Shown in pieces: positions 36,428 through 44,545 of a stretch of 64,000 bases of DNA. This DNA is from Nocardioides agariphilus (GTDB lineage Bacteria; Actinomycetota; Actinomycetes; Propionibacteriales; Nocardioidaceae): contig NZ_JADKPO010000007.1 in NCBI RefSeq assembly GCF_015352445.1, positions 112,925 to 176,924 of the forward strand. The letters run 5' to 3'. The position numbers were made by a program, and so were the translations under genes. Within the stretch, counting starts at the first letter, position 1. The number at the start of each line of letters is the position of its first letter. The notes beneath the pieces are model-generated. The model was not told the origin of the DNA, made no database searches, and saw only the letters and a program-made list of their open reading frames with translations.

Positions 36428-37513
36428 TCATTCGGAGTTCCGCTCCAGACCCGCGGCCTCGGCCGCCGCCTGGACGTCGGCGTCGACCACGACGTCGACA
36501 ACTGACCCGAAGCCCTCCAGTGCGGTCGCAGTGTCCTTGAGTCCGTGGCCGGTGACGGTCACGACGACCGTCGCGCCGACGTAGGAGTCGCGGTTGCCGA
36601 TGTCCATCAGCAGCCCGGCGATGCCGGCGGCCGACGCGGGCTCGACGAAGACGCCGTCGCGCGAGGCCAGCTCCCTCTGCGCGTCGAGGATCTGCGCGTC
36701 GCTCACGGCCTCGAACCGGCCGCCCGACTCGTCGCGCGCCTCCTCGGCGAGCTTCCACGAGGCGGGGTTGCCGATCCGGATCGCGGTGGCTTTGGTCTCG
36801 GGGTCGGGGAAGGGCTCGCCCGTCACTAGTGGCGAGGCACCCTCGGCCTGGAACCCGCGCATCACCGGCGTCCTCGTCGCGCGCCCGATCGCCTTGTACT
36901 GCTTGTAGCCGAGCCAGTACGCCGAGATGTTGCCGGCGTTGCCGACCGGCAGCAGGTGATAGTCGGGGGCGTCCCCGAGGAAGTCGACGATCTCGAAGGC
37001 CGCGGTCTTCTGGCCTTCCAGTCGGACCGGGTTGACGGAGTTCACCAGGGCGACCGGGTAGTGCCAGGCCATCTCGCGCGCCATCCGAAGACAGTCGTCG
37101 AAGTTGCCGCGCACCATGATCACCTGTGCGCCGTGCATCAACGCCTGCGCCATCTTGCCGGCCGCGATCTTGCCCTCAGGCACCAGCACGAGCGGCTTGA
37201 GGCCGGCACGCGCGGCGTAGGCAGCCATCGACGCGCTCGTGTTGCCGGTGCTCGCGCAGACCACGGCCTCGGCACCCTCGGCGAGCGCGCACGAGATCGC
37301 GGTCGTCATGCCTCGGTCCTTGAACGAGCCGGTCGGGTTGTCGCCCTCGACCTTGAGCCACACGTCGCCGCCGGTGAGTCCGGACAGCCAGGCGGAGGGT
37401 ACGAGCGGGGTCCCGCCCTCGCGCAGCGTGATCGCCGGGATGCCGTCGGGGATGTCGAGCAGCTCGCGGTACTCCTCGATCACGCCCCGCCACTGGTGGG
37501 GCGCTGGTCTCAT
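36428..37513 (-). CDS. thrC: threonine synthase
   Basis: The product has 361 residues, a short actinobacterial-type PLP enzyme. [11 protein letters not shown] holds the PLP lysine (Lys65), and [12 protein letters not shown] the phosphate-binding loop. It converts O-phosphohomoserine to threonine. The ATG overlaps the hom stop by 4 nt, so hom, thrC and thrB form one transcription unit. Confidence 0.96.
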   Translation of the reverse strand: MRPAPHQWRGVIEEYRELLDIPDGIPAITLREGGTPLVPSAWLSGLTGGDVWLKVEGDNPTGSFKDRGMTTAISCALAEGAEAVVCASTGNTSASMAAYAARAGLKPLVLVPEGKIAAGKMAQALMHGAQVIMVRGNFDDCLRMAREMAWHYPVALVNSVNPVRLEGQKTAAFEIVDFLGDAPDYHLLPVGNAGNISAYWLGYKQYKAIGRATRTPVMRGFQAEGASPLVTGEPFPDPETKATAIRIGNPASWKLAEEARDESGGRFEAVSDAQILDAQRELASRDGVFVEPASAAGIAGLLMDIGNRDSYVGATVVVTVTGHGLKDTATALEGFGSVVDVVVDADVQAAAEAAGLERNSE

Positions 37514-38850
37514 TCGTCGCCGCCTTCGACGCGCATCACCGAGGTCACCTCACGCACGATGTCCATCTCCCGCAGCGCTTTGACCGTCGCCGACAGCTGC
37601 GCGTCGGTCGCCGCGTGGCTGACCACGACGAGTTGGGCATCCTCGCCGCGGCCCTCCTGACGCACGGTCTGGATCGAGACGCCGTGGTCGGCGAACGCTG
37701 TCGCGACGGCCGCCAGCACACCAGCTCGGTCGTCGACGTCGATCGCCACGTGGTAGCGAGTGACCGTCTCCCCCATCGGCAGCACCCGGCGATCGGCGTA
37801 GGCCGACTCCCCCGCTCCGCGCGTGCCGGCCAGGCGGTTGCGGGCGACGGTGACCAGGTCCCCGAGCACTGCGCTCGCGGTCGGCGATCCACCGGCGCCC
37901 GGCCCGTAGAACATCAGCTGCCCCGCCGCCTCCGACTCCACGAAGACCGCGTTGAACGCCTCGCGCACCGACGCCAGCGGGTGCGACCTCGGGATCATCG
38001 CCGGGTGCACGCGGACGGACACACCCCCCTGGTCGCTGCCACCCCCGCTGGTTGAGGAGGTTGCGCTGGCAACCGTCTCGAAACCCGGTGAGGGAACCAG
38101 CTCCGCAATGCCGAGCAGCTTCACCACGGAGCCCATCTCCTGGGCGGACTTCACGTCCGCGGCCGTCACCTCGGTGATGCCCTCACGGTGTACGTCGGCA
38201 GCGGTGACGCGCGTGTGGAACGCCAGACTCGCCAGGATCGCGATCTTGGCGGCCGCGTCGAAACCCTCGACGTCGGCAGTCGGGTCGGCCTCGGCGTACC
38301 CGAGCTCCTGCGCCTCGTCGAGCGCCTCGTTGAAGCCGCTGCCGGCAGTGTCCATCTTGTCGAGGATGAAGTTGGTGGTGCCGTTGACGATGCCGAGCAC
38401 GCGGGTGACGCGGTCGCCGGCCAGGCTCTCGCGCAGCGGGCGCAGGATCGGGATGGCACCGGCGACGGCGGCCTCGTAGTACAGGTCTCGCTCGGCCTTG
38501 TCGGCCGCCTCGAAGAGCGTCGGCCCGTCCTCGGCGAGCAGCGCCTTGTTGGCGGTGACCACGGACTTGCCGTGCTCGAAGGCACGGAGGATCAGCGAGC
38601 GAGCGGGCTCGATGCCGCCGATCGTCTCGATGACGAGGTCGACGTCGTCGCGAGCGACGAGGCCCGCGGAGTCGGTGGTCAGCAGGCCGTCGGGCACCTC
38701 GATCTCGCGCGGCGCGTTGAGGCGGCGTACGGCGACGCCCGCGATCTCGATCCGCGCACCCACGCGGGCCTCGAGATCGTCTGCCTGCTCGAGGAGGAGT
38801 CGCACGACCTGCGAGCCCACCGACCCGCAGCCCAGCACGGCCACCTTCAT
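37510..38850 (-). CDS. hom: homoserine dehydrogenase with palindromic-element insertion
   Basis: The product has 446 residues. An N-terminal NAD(P) fold ([14 protein letters not shown]), the catalytic domain ([33 protein letters not shown] with the catalytic lysine) and a C-terminal ACT domain (about 365-435) for threonine feedback are all present. Residues 255-267 ([12 protein letters not shown]) come from a complete 36-bp palindromic element at 38050-38085, placed in the loop before [12 protein letters not shown]; relatives have a few residues there. GAAGAGGAG precedes the ATG. The gene lies 4-nt-coupled before thrC. Confidence 0.96.
   Translation of the reverse strand: MKVAVLGCGSVGSQVVRLLLEQADDLEARVGARIEIAGVAVRRLNAPREIEVPDGLLTTDSAGLVARDDVDLVIETIGGIEPARSLILRAFEHGKSVVTANKALLAEDGPTLFEAADKAERDLYYEAAVAGAIPILRPLRESLAGDRVTRVLGIVNGTTNFILDKMDTAGSGFNEALDEAQELGYAEADPTADVEGFDAAAKIAILASLAFHTRVTAADVHREGITEVTAADVKSAQEMGSVVKLLGIAELVPSPGFETVASATSSTSGGGSDQGGVSVRVHPAMIPRSHPLASVREAFNAVFVESEAAGQLMFYGPGAGGSPTASAVLGDLVTVARNRLAGTRGAGESAYADRRVLPMGETVTRYHVAIDVDDRAGVLAAVATAFADHGVSIQTVRQEGRGEDAQLVVVSHAATDAQLSATVKALREMDIVREVTSVMRVEGGDE
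38050..38085. repeat. palindromic element inside hom
   Basis: A 36-bp copy reading GGTTGAGGAGG...CGTCTCGAAACC on the plus strand, with stem GTTGC/GCAAC. On the coding strand it is read in the frame [12 protein letters not shown]. Confidence 0.92.
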
Positions 38851-40523
38851 GTTTGCTCCTCTTCGATTCCCATATCCGTCAGCCCCAGATCGGTTGCGAG
38901 GAGATCATCCTCGGTCTCGCGCCGCAGCAGCACACGGGTCTCGCCGTCGCGCACGGCGATGACCGGCGGACGCAGCGCGTGGTTGTAGTTGGAGGCCATC
39001 GAGCGACAGTAGGCGCCGGTGCCCGGCACCGCGATCAGATCTCCCGGACTGACGTCGGCGGGCAGGAACTCGTCCATCACCACGATGTCGCCCGCCTCGC
39101 AGTGCTTGCCGACGACGCGGGTCAGCACGGGCGGTGCGTCACTGCGCCTGCTCGCGAGAGTGCAGGAGTAGTCCGCGCCGTACAGCGCCGTCCTGATGTT
39201 GTCGCTCATCCCGCCGTCGACGCTGACGTACGTGCGGACCGCGCCCCCGTCGAGCTCGACCCGCTTGACCGTGCCGACGGTGTAGACCGTGCAGACGCTC
39301 GGTCCCACGATCGCGCGGCCAGGTTCGATGCTCAGGCGCGGCTCGGGGATGCCGAGCGCGCGGCACTCGTGCTCGACGATCTTGGACATCTCGGTCGCCA
39401 GCTGCGCGGGGTCGGACGGGTCGTCCTGCGTGGTGTACGCGATCCCGAACCCACCGCCTAGGTCCATCTCGGGCAGCGTGACGCCGAGCTCCTCGCTGAC
39501 TCTCTTGTGAAGCGCCAGGACCCGCCTCGCCGCCACCTCGAAGCCAGAGCTGTCGAAGATCTGGCTGCCGATGTGGGAGTGCAGGCCGAGCAGGTTGAGG
39601 CCCTCTGCTTGTTGGACGAGCTTGACCGCCTCCCACGCATCCCCGTTGGTGATCGAGAACCCGAACTTCTGGTCCTCGTGCGCCGTCGCGATGTACTCGT
39701 GCGTGTGCGCCTCGACGCCCGCCGTCACCCGCACCATGACGTTCACACGTCCACCGGTTGAGGAGGTTGCCCTAGCGCCTTCGATGGTCGAGGAGGTTGC
39801 CCTAGCGCCTTCGCTGGTCGAGGAGGTTGCGCTAGCGCCTTCGCTGGTTGAGGAGGTTGCGCTAGCGCCTTCGCTGGTTGAGGAGGTTGCGCTAGCGCCT
39901 TCGCCGGTTGAGGAGGTTGCGCTAGCGCCTTCGCCGGTTGAGGAGGTTGCGCTAGCGCCTTCGCCGGTTGAGGAGGTTGCGCTAGCAACCGTCTCGAAAC
40001 CCCGTTCGCTGACGATCTCGCTCAACCGCTCGATCTCCTGGAACGAATCCACAATGATCCGCCCCACCCCCGCATGCACGGCGCGCCTGAGCTCGGGGTA
40101 CGTCTTGTTGTTGCCGTGATAACCGATCCGGCTCGGCTCGAACCCCGCCCGCAACGCGACCGTCAGCTCACCAGAGGAGCAGACGTCGAGGTTCAGCCCT
40201 TCCTGCTGGATCCACCTCGCGACCGTCGCGCACAAGAACGCCTTGCCGGCGTAGAAGACGTCGTAGTCCTTGAAAGCACCGCGAAACGCCCGTGCCCGCT
40301 GCCGGAAGTCCGCCTCATCCAGCACGTACGCCGGTGTCATGTGCTCCGCCGTCAGGTCCCGCAGGTCAACGCCACCGACCTCGACTCCCCCGTCATCCGT
40401 ACGTCGCGCCGTACCGCTCCACAGCAACGGGTGCAGCCCGTTGACGTCGTCGGGCACTCGCAGCCACGACGGCGAGTTCAGCGCACCGGCGGCATGGGCC
40501 CACCCGGCCTCGTGGGTGGTCAC
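38847..40523 (-). CDS. lysA: diaminopimelate decarboxylase with amplified repeat insertion
   Basis: The product has 558 residues, about 85 more than usual. YAGKAF contains the PLP lysine (Lys94); GYHGNNKT, LGLHSHIGSQI, DLGGGFGI, EPGRAIVG and GAYCRSMASNYN are the family blocks. It makes lysine from meso-diaminopimelate. Residues 174-256 consist of [12 protein letters not shown] followed by seven 10-residue units like GEGASATSST, encoded by the array at 39756-40001, in the loop between VDSFQEIERLSEIVSER and NVMVRVTAGVEAHTHEY. The barrel core is uninterrupted, so the enzyme can be active. The stop overlaps the hom region (start of hom 38850); its ATG overlaps the argS stop (ATGA). Confidence 0.95.
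   Translation of the reverse strand: MTTHEAGWAHAAGALNSPSWLRVPDDVNGLHPLLWSGTARRTDDGGVEVGGVDLRDLTAEHMTPAYVLDEADFRQRARAFRGAFKDYDVFYAGKAFLCATVARWIQQEGLNLDVCSSGELTVALRAGFEPSRIGYHGNNKTYPELRRAVHAGVGRIIVDSFQEIERLSEIVSERGFETVASATSSTGEGASATSSTGEGASATSSTGEGASATSSTSEGASATSSTSEGASATSSTSEGARATSSTIEGARATSSTGGRVNVMVRVTAGVEAHTHEYIATAHEDQKFGFSITNGDAWEAVKLVQQAEGLNLLGLHSHIGSQIFDSSGFEVAARRVLALHKRVSEELGVTLPEMDLGGGFGIAYTTQDDPSDPAQLATEMSKIVEHECRALGIPEPRLSIEPGRAIVGPSVCTVYTVGTVKRVELDGGAVRTYVSVDGGMSDNIRTALYGADYSCTLASRRSDAPPVLTRVVGKHCEAGDIVVMDEFLPADVSPGDLIAVPGTGAYCRSMASNYNHALRPPVIAVRDGETRVLLRRETEDDLLATDLGLTDMGIEEEQT
39756..40001. repeat. 30-bp tandem array grown from a palindromic element inside lysA
   Basis: Seven truncated 30-bp units (starting 39756, 39786, 39816, 39846, 39876, 39906, 39936) and one full 36-bp copy (39966-40001). 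Each short unit runs GGTTGAGGAGG to CTAGCGCC and lacks the right arm. Total 246 bp, a multiple of three. Units differ at few positions (GGTC/GGTT, CCTAG/GCTAG), arranged in pairs, as expected from stepwise duplication. Confidence 0.95.
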
Positions 40524-42466
40524 ATCCGTTCCGGAGCGCTGACGCCCAGCAGGGCAAGGCCGTTGGCGAGCACGACGCGCGTTGCGTCGACGAGCATGAG
40601 CCGGGCGCGGTGCAGGTCGTTCGGCTCCTCGTCCCCCTGCGGCAGCACCCGGCAGGAGTCGTAGAAGCGGTGGTACGCCGCCGCAGTGTCCTCGAGATAC
40701 CGCGCCACCCGGTGCGGCTCCCGCAACACCGCCGCTCCTTGGACCACTCGCGGAAACTCCGCCAGCGCCCGCAGCAGCTCCCCTTCACGCGGATGTGTGA
40801 GCTCGCTGGTCGAGGAGGTTGCGCTGGCAACCGTGTCGAAACCAAGGTCCCCCGCATTCCGCAGAATCGAACTGACCCGCGCATGCGCATACTGCACGTA
40901 GAACACCGGGTTGTCCGACGCCTGCCGCGTCATCTCGGCGGCGTCGAGAGTCAGAGGAGAGTCGGCCGGATACCGCGCCAGCGTGTACCTCAGCGCATCC
41001 ACCCCGATCAGGTCGATCAGCTCCCGCAGGCTCACGATGTTGCCCGCCCGCTTGGAGAGCTTGAGCTCCTGGCCGTTCTCGAGGATCTTGACCAGCTGCC
41101 CGATCAGCACCTCGATGTTGGTGTCCGGGTCATCCCCTGCACACGCGGCCATCGCCCGCAACCGCCCGACGTACCCGTGGTGATCCGCACCCAACAGATA
41201 GATGCACCGGTCGAAGCCCCGCACTCGCTTGTCGAGGTAGTACGCCGTGTCGCTCGCGAAGTACGTCAGCTCCCCGTTGCTCCTGATGAGCACGCGGTCC
41301 TTGTCGTCCCCGAAGTCCGTCGTCCGCATCCACAACGCCCGGTCGGCGTCGTACAGATGCCCCTCCCCCCGCAGCTTCTCGAGCGTCTCCGCAACATTCG
41401 GCGAGAGATCGCTGGTTGAGGAGTCGCGATCGCTGGTTGAGGAACTTGCTCCGCTGGTTGAGGAGGTTGCGCTAGCAACCGTCTCGAAACCATCGCGATC
41501 GCTGGTTGAGAAACCTGCTCCGATGGTTGAGGAGGTTGCGCTAGCAACCGTCTCGAAACCATCGCGATCGCCGGTTGAGGAACCTGCTCCGATGGTTGAG
41601 GAGGTTGCGCTAGCAACCGTCTCGAAACCATCGCGATCGCCGGTTGAGGAACCTGCTCCGCTGGTCGAGCTTGTCGGGACCACCCCGTGCAGATCCCGCT
41701 CGCTGAACCACGTGTCGAACACCGTGTGGAACTCCGCCAGCTCCGCCTGCTGGTTGGCGAGCTGGATCCGGTACCCCTCCTCCCGGAACGCGAGCCTCCG
41801 CTCATCGTCAGGCAGCTCAAGAATCCCCGGGTTCTCGGCGACCACCTGAGCAGCAAGCTCGTGCACGTACTCGCCCTGGTACCCGTACGCCGGCGGCTCC
41901 TCCCCCAGCGCCCGCGCCAGGATCGAGTCGCCGAACAGGTCCATCTGCGTCCCGCGGTCGTTGATGTAGAACTCCCGGCTGACGACCGCGCCGGCCGCCT
42001 CGAGCACGCGAGCCAGCGCGTCGCCGACAGCCGCCCATCGCGTGTGTCCCAGGTGTAGCGGCCCCGTCGGGTTCGCCGAGATGAACTCGACGTTGATCCG
42101 CTCGCCGGCGAGAGCGTTCGACGTCCCGTACGCCGGCCCGGCCGCCACGATGTCCGCCGCGACCCGACCTTGGCTCGAGGCCTCGACAGTGACATTGAGG
42201 AACCCCGGCCCCGCAACCTCGATCGCGGCGATCCCATCCGCCTGCCCGAGCTCTTCGGCGATCAGCTCCGCAAAGGCTCGCGGGTTTGTGCCGGCCTTCT
42301 TGGCGAGCTGGAGAGCGACGTTGGACGCGTAGTCCCCGTGCCCCTCCTGCCGCGGCCGCTCGATCGTCACCGAGCCCGGCACGCCGTCCGGCAACGTCAG
42401 CTCGCGTCGCTCGACGAGCGCCCTCAAGGCCTCGACGAACGCGTCTGACAGCTGCTCCGGAGTCAC
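40520..42466 (-). CDS. argS: arginyl-tRNA synthetase with two repeat insertions
   Basis: The product has 648 residues against about 550-580 for relatives. NPTGPLHLGH (132-141) is the HIGH motif and ELKLSKRAGN (about 465) the KMSKS-like motif; the N-terminal Arg-tRNA-synthetase domain and the C-terminal DALR anticodon domain (ending NGLALLGVSAPERM) are present. Insertion 1 (about 260-350) lies after FSERDLHGV and holds three 23-residue units of the type [19 protein letters not shown]. Insertion 2 (541-552, [12 protein letters not shown]) lies at the linker before LTHPREGELL. The GTG at 42466 follows a -10 box by 6 nt. First gene of the argS-lysA-hom-thrC-thrB series. Confidence 0.96.
   Translation of the reverse strand: MTPEQLSDAFVEALRALVERRELTLPDGVPGSVTIERPRQEGHGDYASNVALQLAKKAGTNPRAFAELIAEELGQADGIAAIEVAGPGFLNVTVEASSQGRVAADIVAAGPAYGTSNALAGERINVEFISANPTGPLHLGHTRWAAVGDALARVLEAAGAVVSREFYINDRGTQMDLFGDSILARALGEEPPAYGYQGEYVHELAAQVVAENPGILELPDDERRLAFREEGYRIQLANQQAELAEFHTVFDTWFSERDLHGVVPTSSTSGAGSSTGDRDGFETVASATSSTIGAGSSTGDRDGFETVASATSSTIGAGFSTSDRDGFETVASATSSTSGASSSTSDRDSSTSDLSPNVAETLEKLRGEGHLYDADRALWMRTTDFGDDKDRVLIRSNGELTYFASDTAYYLDKRVRGFDRCIYLLGADHHGYVGRLRAMAACAGDDPDTNIEVLIGQLVKILENGQELKLSKRAGNIVSLRELIDLIGVDALRYTLARYPADSPLTLDAAEMTRQASDNPVFYVQYAHARVSSILRNAGDLGFDTVASATSSTSELTHPREGELLRALAEFPRVVQGAAVLREPHRVARYLEDTAAAYHRFYDSCRVLPQGDEEPNDLHRARLMLVDATRVVLANGLALLGVSAPERM
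40808..40843. repeat. palindromic element inside argS, 3' copy
   Basis: A 36-bp copy with small changes (GGTCGAGG start, GTGTCGAAACC end). Coding frame [12 protein letters not shown], the same frame and orientation as the other intragenic copies. Confidence 0.92.
41414..41682. repeat. compound repeat array inside argS
   Basis: Three full 36-bp copies at 41456-41491, 41525-41560 and 41594-41629 spaced exactly 69 bp (23 codons), separated by half copies (GGTTGAGGAACCTGCTCC) and ATCGCGATCG, and followed by a type C palindrome (41662-41682). Additional half copies lie at 41414-41450. No stop codon arises in the argS frame. Confidence 0.93.
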
Positions 42467-42472
42467 CGCCCC

Positions 42473-42478
42473 AGGCTA
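42473..42478 (-). promoter_or_regulatory. candidate -10 box (TAGCCT) for argS
   Basis: On the minus strand TAGCCT ends 6 nt before the argS GTG at 42466, so the long argS-to-thrB unit may start with a leaderless message. Confidence 0.45.
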
Positions 42479-42561
42479 TCTGCGGACGTGACCCGACCCC
42501 GGTGGCGGCTCGATGGTCGGGCAGCCGGGCAGGAGTGGTTTACCCGGGCCCGTGAAGTGCT

Positions 42562-42567
42562 TAGGTT
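42562..42567 (+). promoter_or_regulatory. candidate -10 box (TAGGTT) for the P-domain protein gene
   Basis: TAGGTT ends 7 nt before the ATG at 42575; TTTACC at 42539-42544 is a fair -35 at 17-bp spacing. Confidence 0.5.
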
Positions 42568-42574
42568 TCTCGCC

Positions 42575-44287
42575 ATGGCGTGGCGACGCACGGGGCGGGG
42601 CAAAGGTGCGCTAATCGCCTTGATGAGCCTGCTCGTGGCTGCGGGTGGGTTGAGTGCAGCCGTCGCCCCTGCCCACGCTGCCCGGTCCTCGTTCGCCTCC
42701 ACCACCGCGATGCACCTCGGCGGCGAGGACAACGAGTTCGCCAACAGCGGGATCATCGACATCTACGACCAGAACAAGCCCTCGCCGTACCCCTCGATGA
42801 TCACGGTCCCCGACAACGTCACCATCACCGACGTCGACCTCAAGATCCGCGGTCTCACCCACCCGAGCCTCGGCGACGTCGACATGATGCTGGTCGGCCC
42901 GGGTGGTGAGCAGGCCACCTTCATGAGCGACGCCGGTGGCACGACCGCGGCCTCCAACCTCTCCCTGACGTTTGACGACGACGCCGCACAGGGTCTGCCG
43001 GAGACGACAGCGGTCAGCAACGGCACGTACGCGACCACCAACTACGAGTTTCCCGACTTCTTCCCGGCGCCGGCGCCGGAATCCGATGGCGGCAGCGTGC
43101 TGTCAGTCTTCAACGGGACCGACGCCAAGGGTGTCTGGAGCCTGTACATCATGGACGACTTGGCGTTCAACAGCGGCACCATCGCGAACGGCTGGGCTCT
43201 GGTATTCGACTTCGAGCCCACTCACTACCCCAGCCCCATCTCCGTCAGCGGCCTGGGCGCCGTGACCGACGTCAACGTCACGCTGCACGACGTCAACTCC
43301 ACCTACTCCAACGACCTCGACGTGCTGCTGGTGGGACCCCAAGGCCAGCAGGCAACGCTGATCAGTGACGCCGGCTTCGCCGGGCACCTCGTGGACGCGG
43401 ACATCACTCTCGATGACGAGGCATCCGCCTTGCTGCCGGAGAACAGCTTCTTCGGCGCCGGGACCTACAAACCGGTGGACTACGGCACCTTCCCTGACCC
43501 CTACCCCGCGCCGGCACCGACCTCGACGGGCAGCTTCGCGCTGTCGGTGTTCGACGGGACGAACCCCAACGGCGTGTGGACGCTCTACGCCGTGGACGAC
43601 GGCCCCGGTGACATCACCAAGATCGACGGCGGCTGGTCGCTCGACCTGTCCTGGGCCGACCCCACCGCCCCGACCGGCACCGTCTCGATCGCCGGCGGGG
43701 CCACCCGGACCAACAAGCGTTCAGTGGTGCTGAACCTCAGCGCGTCCGACCCGTCCCCCTCCAGCGGCGTCACCCAGATGCGGTTCAGCAACGACGGACT
43801 GGCCTTCACGGACTACCAGCCGTACGCCGCCACTGCGACCTGGACGCTGTCGGTCCTCGACGGGACCAAACGCGTGTACGCGCAGTTCAAGGACGCCGAC
43901 GGCAACCAGTCGATCGTGGTCAGCGACACCATCGCGCTCGACACCAAGGCCCCGTTGGCCAGGAAGCTGACGCCGGCAGCGAACGCCACGAAGGTCCCAC
44001 GAGGCACCAGCATCAAGATCCGGGCCAGCGAGAAGCTCGCCGCCGCCACGGTCAACGGCACGACCGTCTTCCTCACCAAGCAGGGCGTGAGTGGCCGGGT
44101 CACCGCCACGGTGAAGTACGTCGCGACCTCGGCGACCATCGTCCTGACGCCTCGTCGCGCACTCGCCTCTCATGCGACGTACGTCGTGACGGTCCGCGGG
44201 GTGAAAGATCCTGCGGGCAACCGCTGGGACCAGCAGCCGAAGAAGCAGGGCGCCCAGCCGTTGCGCTACACGTTCCAGACTGCCTGA
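42575..44287 (+). CDS. secreted protein with two proprotein-convertase P-domains and Ig-like domains
   Basis: The product has 570 residues. A signal peptide (1 to about 38, ending APAHAARS) is followed by two P-domain-like modules: about 50-210 (DVDMMLVGPGGEQATFMSDAG, then GVWSLYIMDD) and about 211-365 (DLDVLLVGPQGQQATLISDAG, then GVWTLYAVDD). Then an Ig-like domain (about 368-460) and a C-terminal Big_5-type domain (about 462-570, TPAANATKVPRGTSIKIRASEKL) follow. P-domains usually accompany subtilases, but no protease domain is present, so a binding or structural role outside the cell is more likely. The start at 42575 follows a -10 box; an upstream frame start at 42488 is less likely. Confidence 0.85.
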   Translation: MAWRRTGRGKGALIALMSLLVAAGGLSAAVAPAHAARSSFASTTAMHLGGEDNEFANSGIIDIYDQNKPSPYPSMITVPDNVTITDVDLKIRGLTHPSLGDVDMMLVGPGGEQATFMSDAGGTTAASNLSLTFDDDAAQGLPETTAVSNGTYATTNYEFPDFFPAPAPESDGGSVLSVFNGTDAKGVWSLYIMDDLAFNSGTIANGWALVFDFEPTHYPSPISVSGLGAVTDVNVTLHDVNSTYSNDLDVLLVGPQGQQATLISDAGFAGHLVDADITLDDEASALLPENSFFGAGTYKPVDYGTFPDPYPAPAPTSTGSFALSVFDGTNPNGVWTLYAVDDGPGDITKIDGGWSLDLSWADPTAPTGTVSIAGGATRTNKRSVVLNLSASDPSPSSGVTQMRFSNDGLAFTDYQPYAATATWTLSVLDGTKRVYAQFKDADGNQSIVVSDTIALDTKAPLARKLTPAANATKVPRGTSIKIRASEKLAAATVNGTTVFLTKQGVSGRVTATVKYVATSATIVLTPRRALASHATYVVTVRGVKDPAGNRWDQQPKKQGAQPLRYTFQTA

Positions 44288-44300
44288 GCGTTCTGCCGGT

Positions 44301-44330
44301 TTCCGACACCACTCGACCCGCCGGTATGGT
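44301..44330 (+). promoter_or_regulatory. promoter of tRNA-Arg
   Basis: -35 TTCCGA (44301-44306), 18-bp spacer, -10 TATGGT (44325-44330), 15 bp before the mature tRNA 5' end. Confidence 0.5.
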
Positions 44331-44345
44331 CGTGTCCGCACCTGA

Positions 44346-44417
44346 GCCCCCGTAGCTCAGGGGATAGAGCACCGCCCTCCGGAGGCGGGAGCGTAGGTTC
44401 GAATCCTACCGGGGGCG
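44346..44417 (+). tRNA. tRNA-Arg (anticodon CCG)
   Basis: A 72-nt cloverleaf: acceptor GCCCCCG/CGGGGGC, D stem GCTC/GAGC, anticodon stem CCGCC/GGCGG with loop CTCCGGA (anticodon CCG), variable loop GAGC, T stem GTAGG/CCTAC with TTCGAAT. Discriminator G; CCA is not encoded. It reads CGG codons, abundant in this GC-rich genome. An IS remnant and a glycan cluster follow, so the locus may have been an integration point. Confidence 0.97.
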
Positions 44418-44480
44418 CCTTGTGTGATCTCTCAAGAGACACGCGGCAGCTGGACCTACGGATCGCAGGTTCAGCTGTTG

Positions 44481-44545
44481 TCATTTCGGGCCGTGGGGTT
44501 GGTAGTCGCGGGTCAGGTCGATGGTGAGCTCTCGGATGAGCTCTA
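44481..44545 (-). pseudogene. 3' remnant of an IS481-type transposase
   Basis: On the minus strand the last 20 codons read LELIRELTIDLTRDYQPHGP then K and TGA. The pattern RELT(I/L)D-TRDYQP is the usual C-terminus of actinobacterial IS481-family transposases. Nothing of the catalytic domain is left: the neighbouring glycosyltransferase stop (44543) lies at the junction. I see no terminal inverted repeat. 44418-44480 holds nothing else I recognise. Confidence 0.55.

Noticed and set aside
41456-41491. Self-splicing or intein-like removal of the argS insertion
   Set aside because: The insertion lacks intein motifs (N-terminal Cys/Ser block, His-Asn end) and keeps the frame; a plain in-frame spacer is simpler.
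44418-44480. Possible attachment site copy of the tRNA 3' end
   Set aside because: I found no direct repeat of the tRNA-Arg 3' end in the window and no integrase gene.
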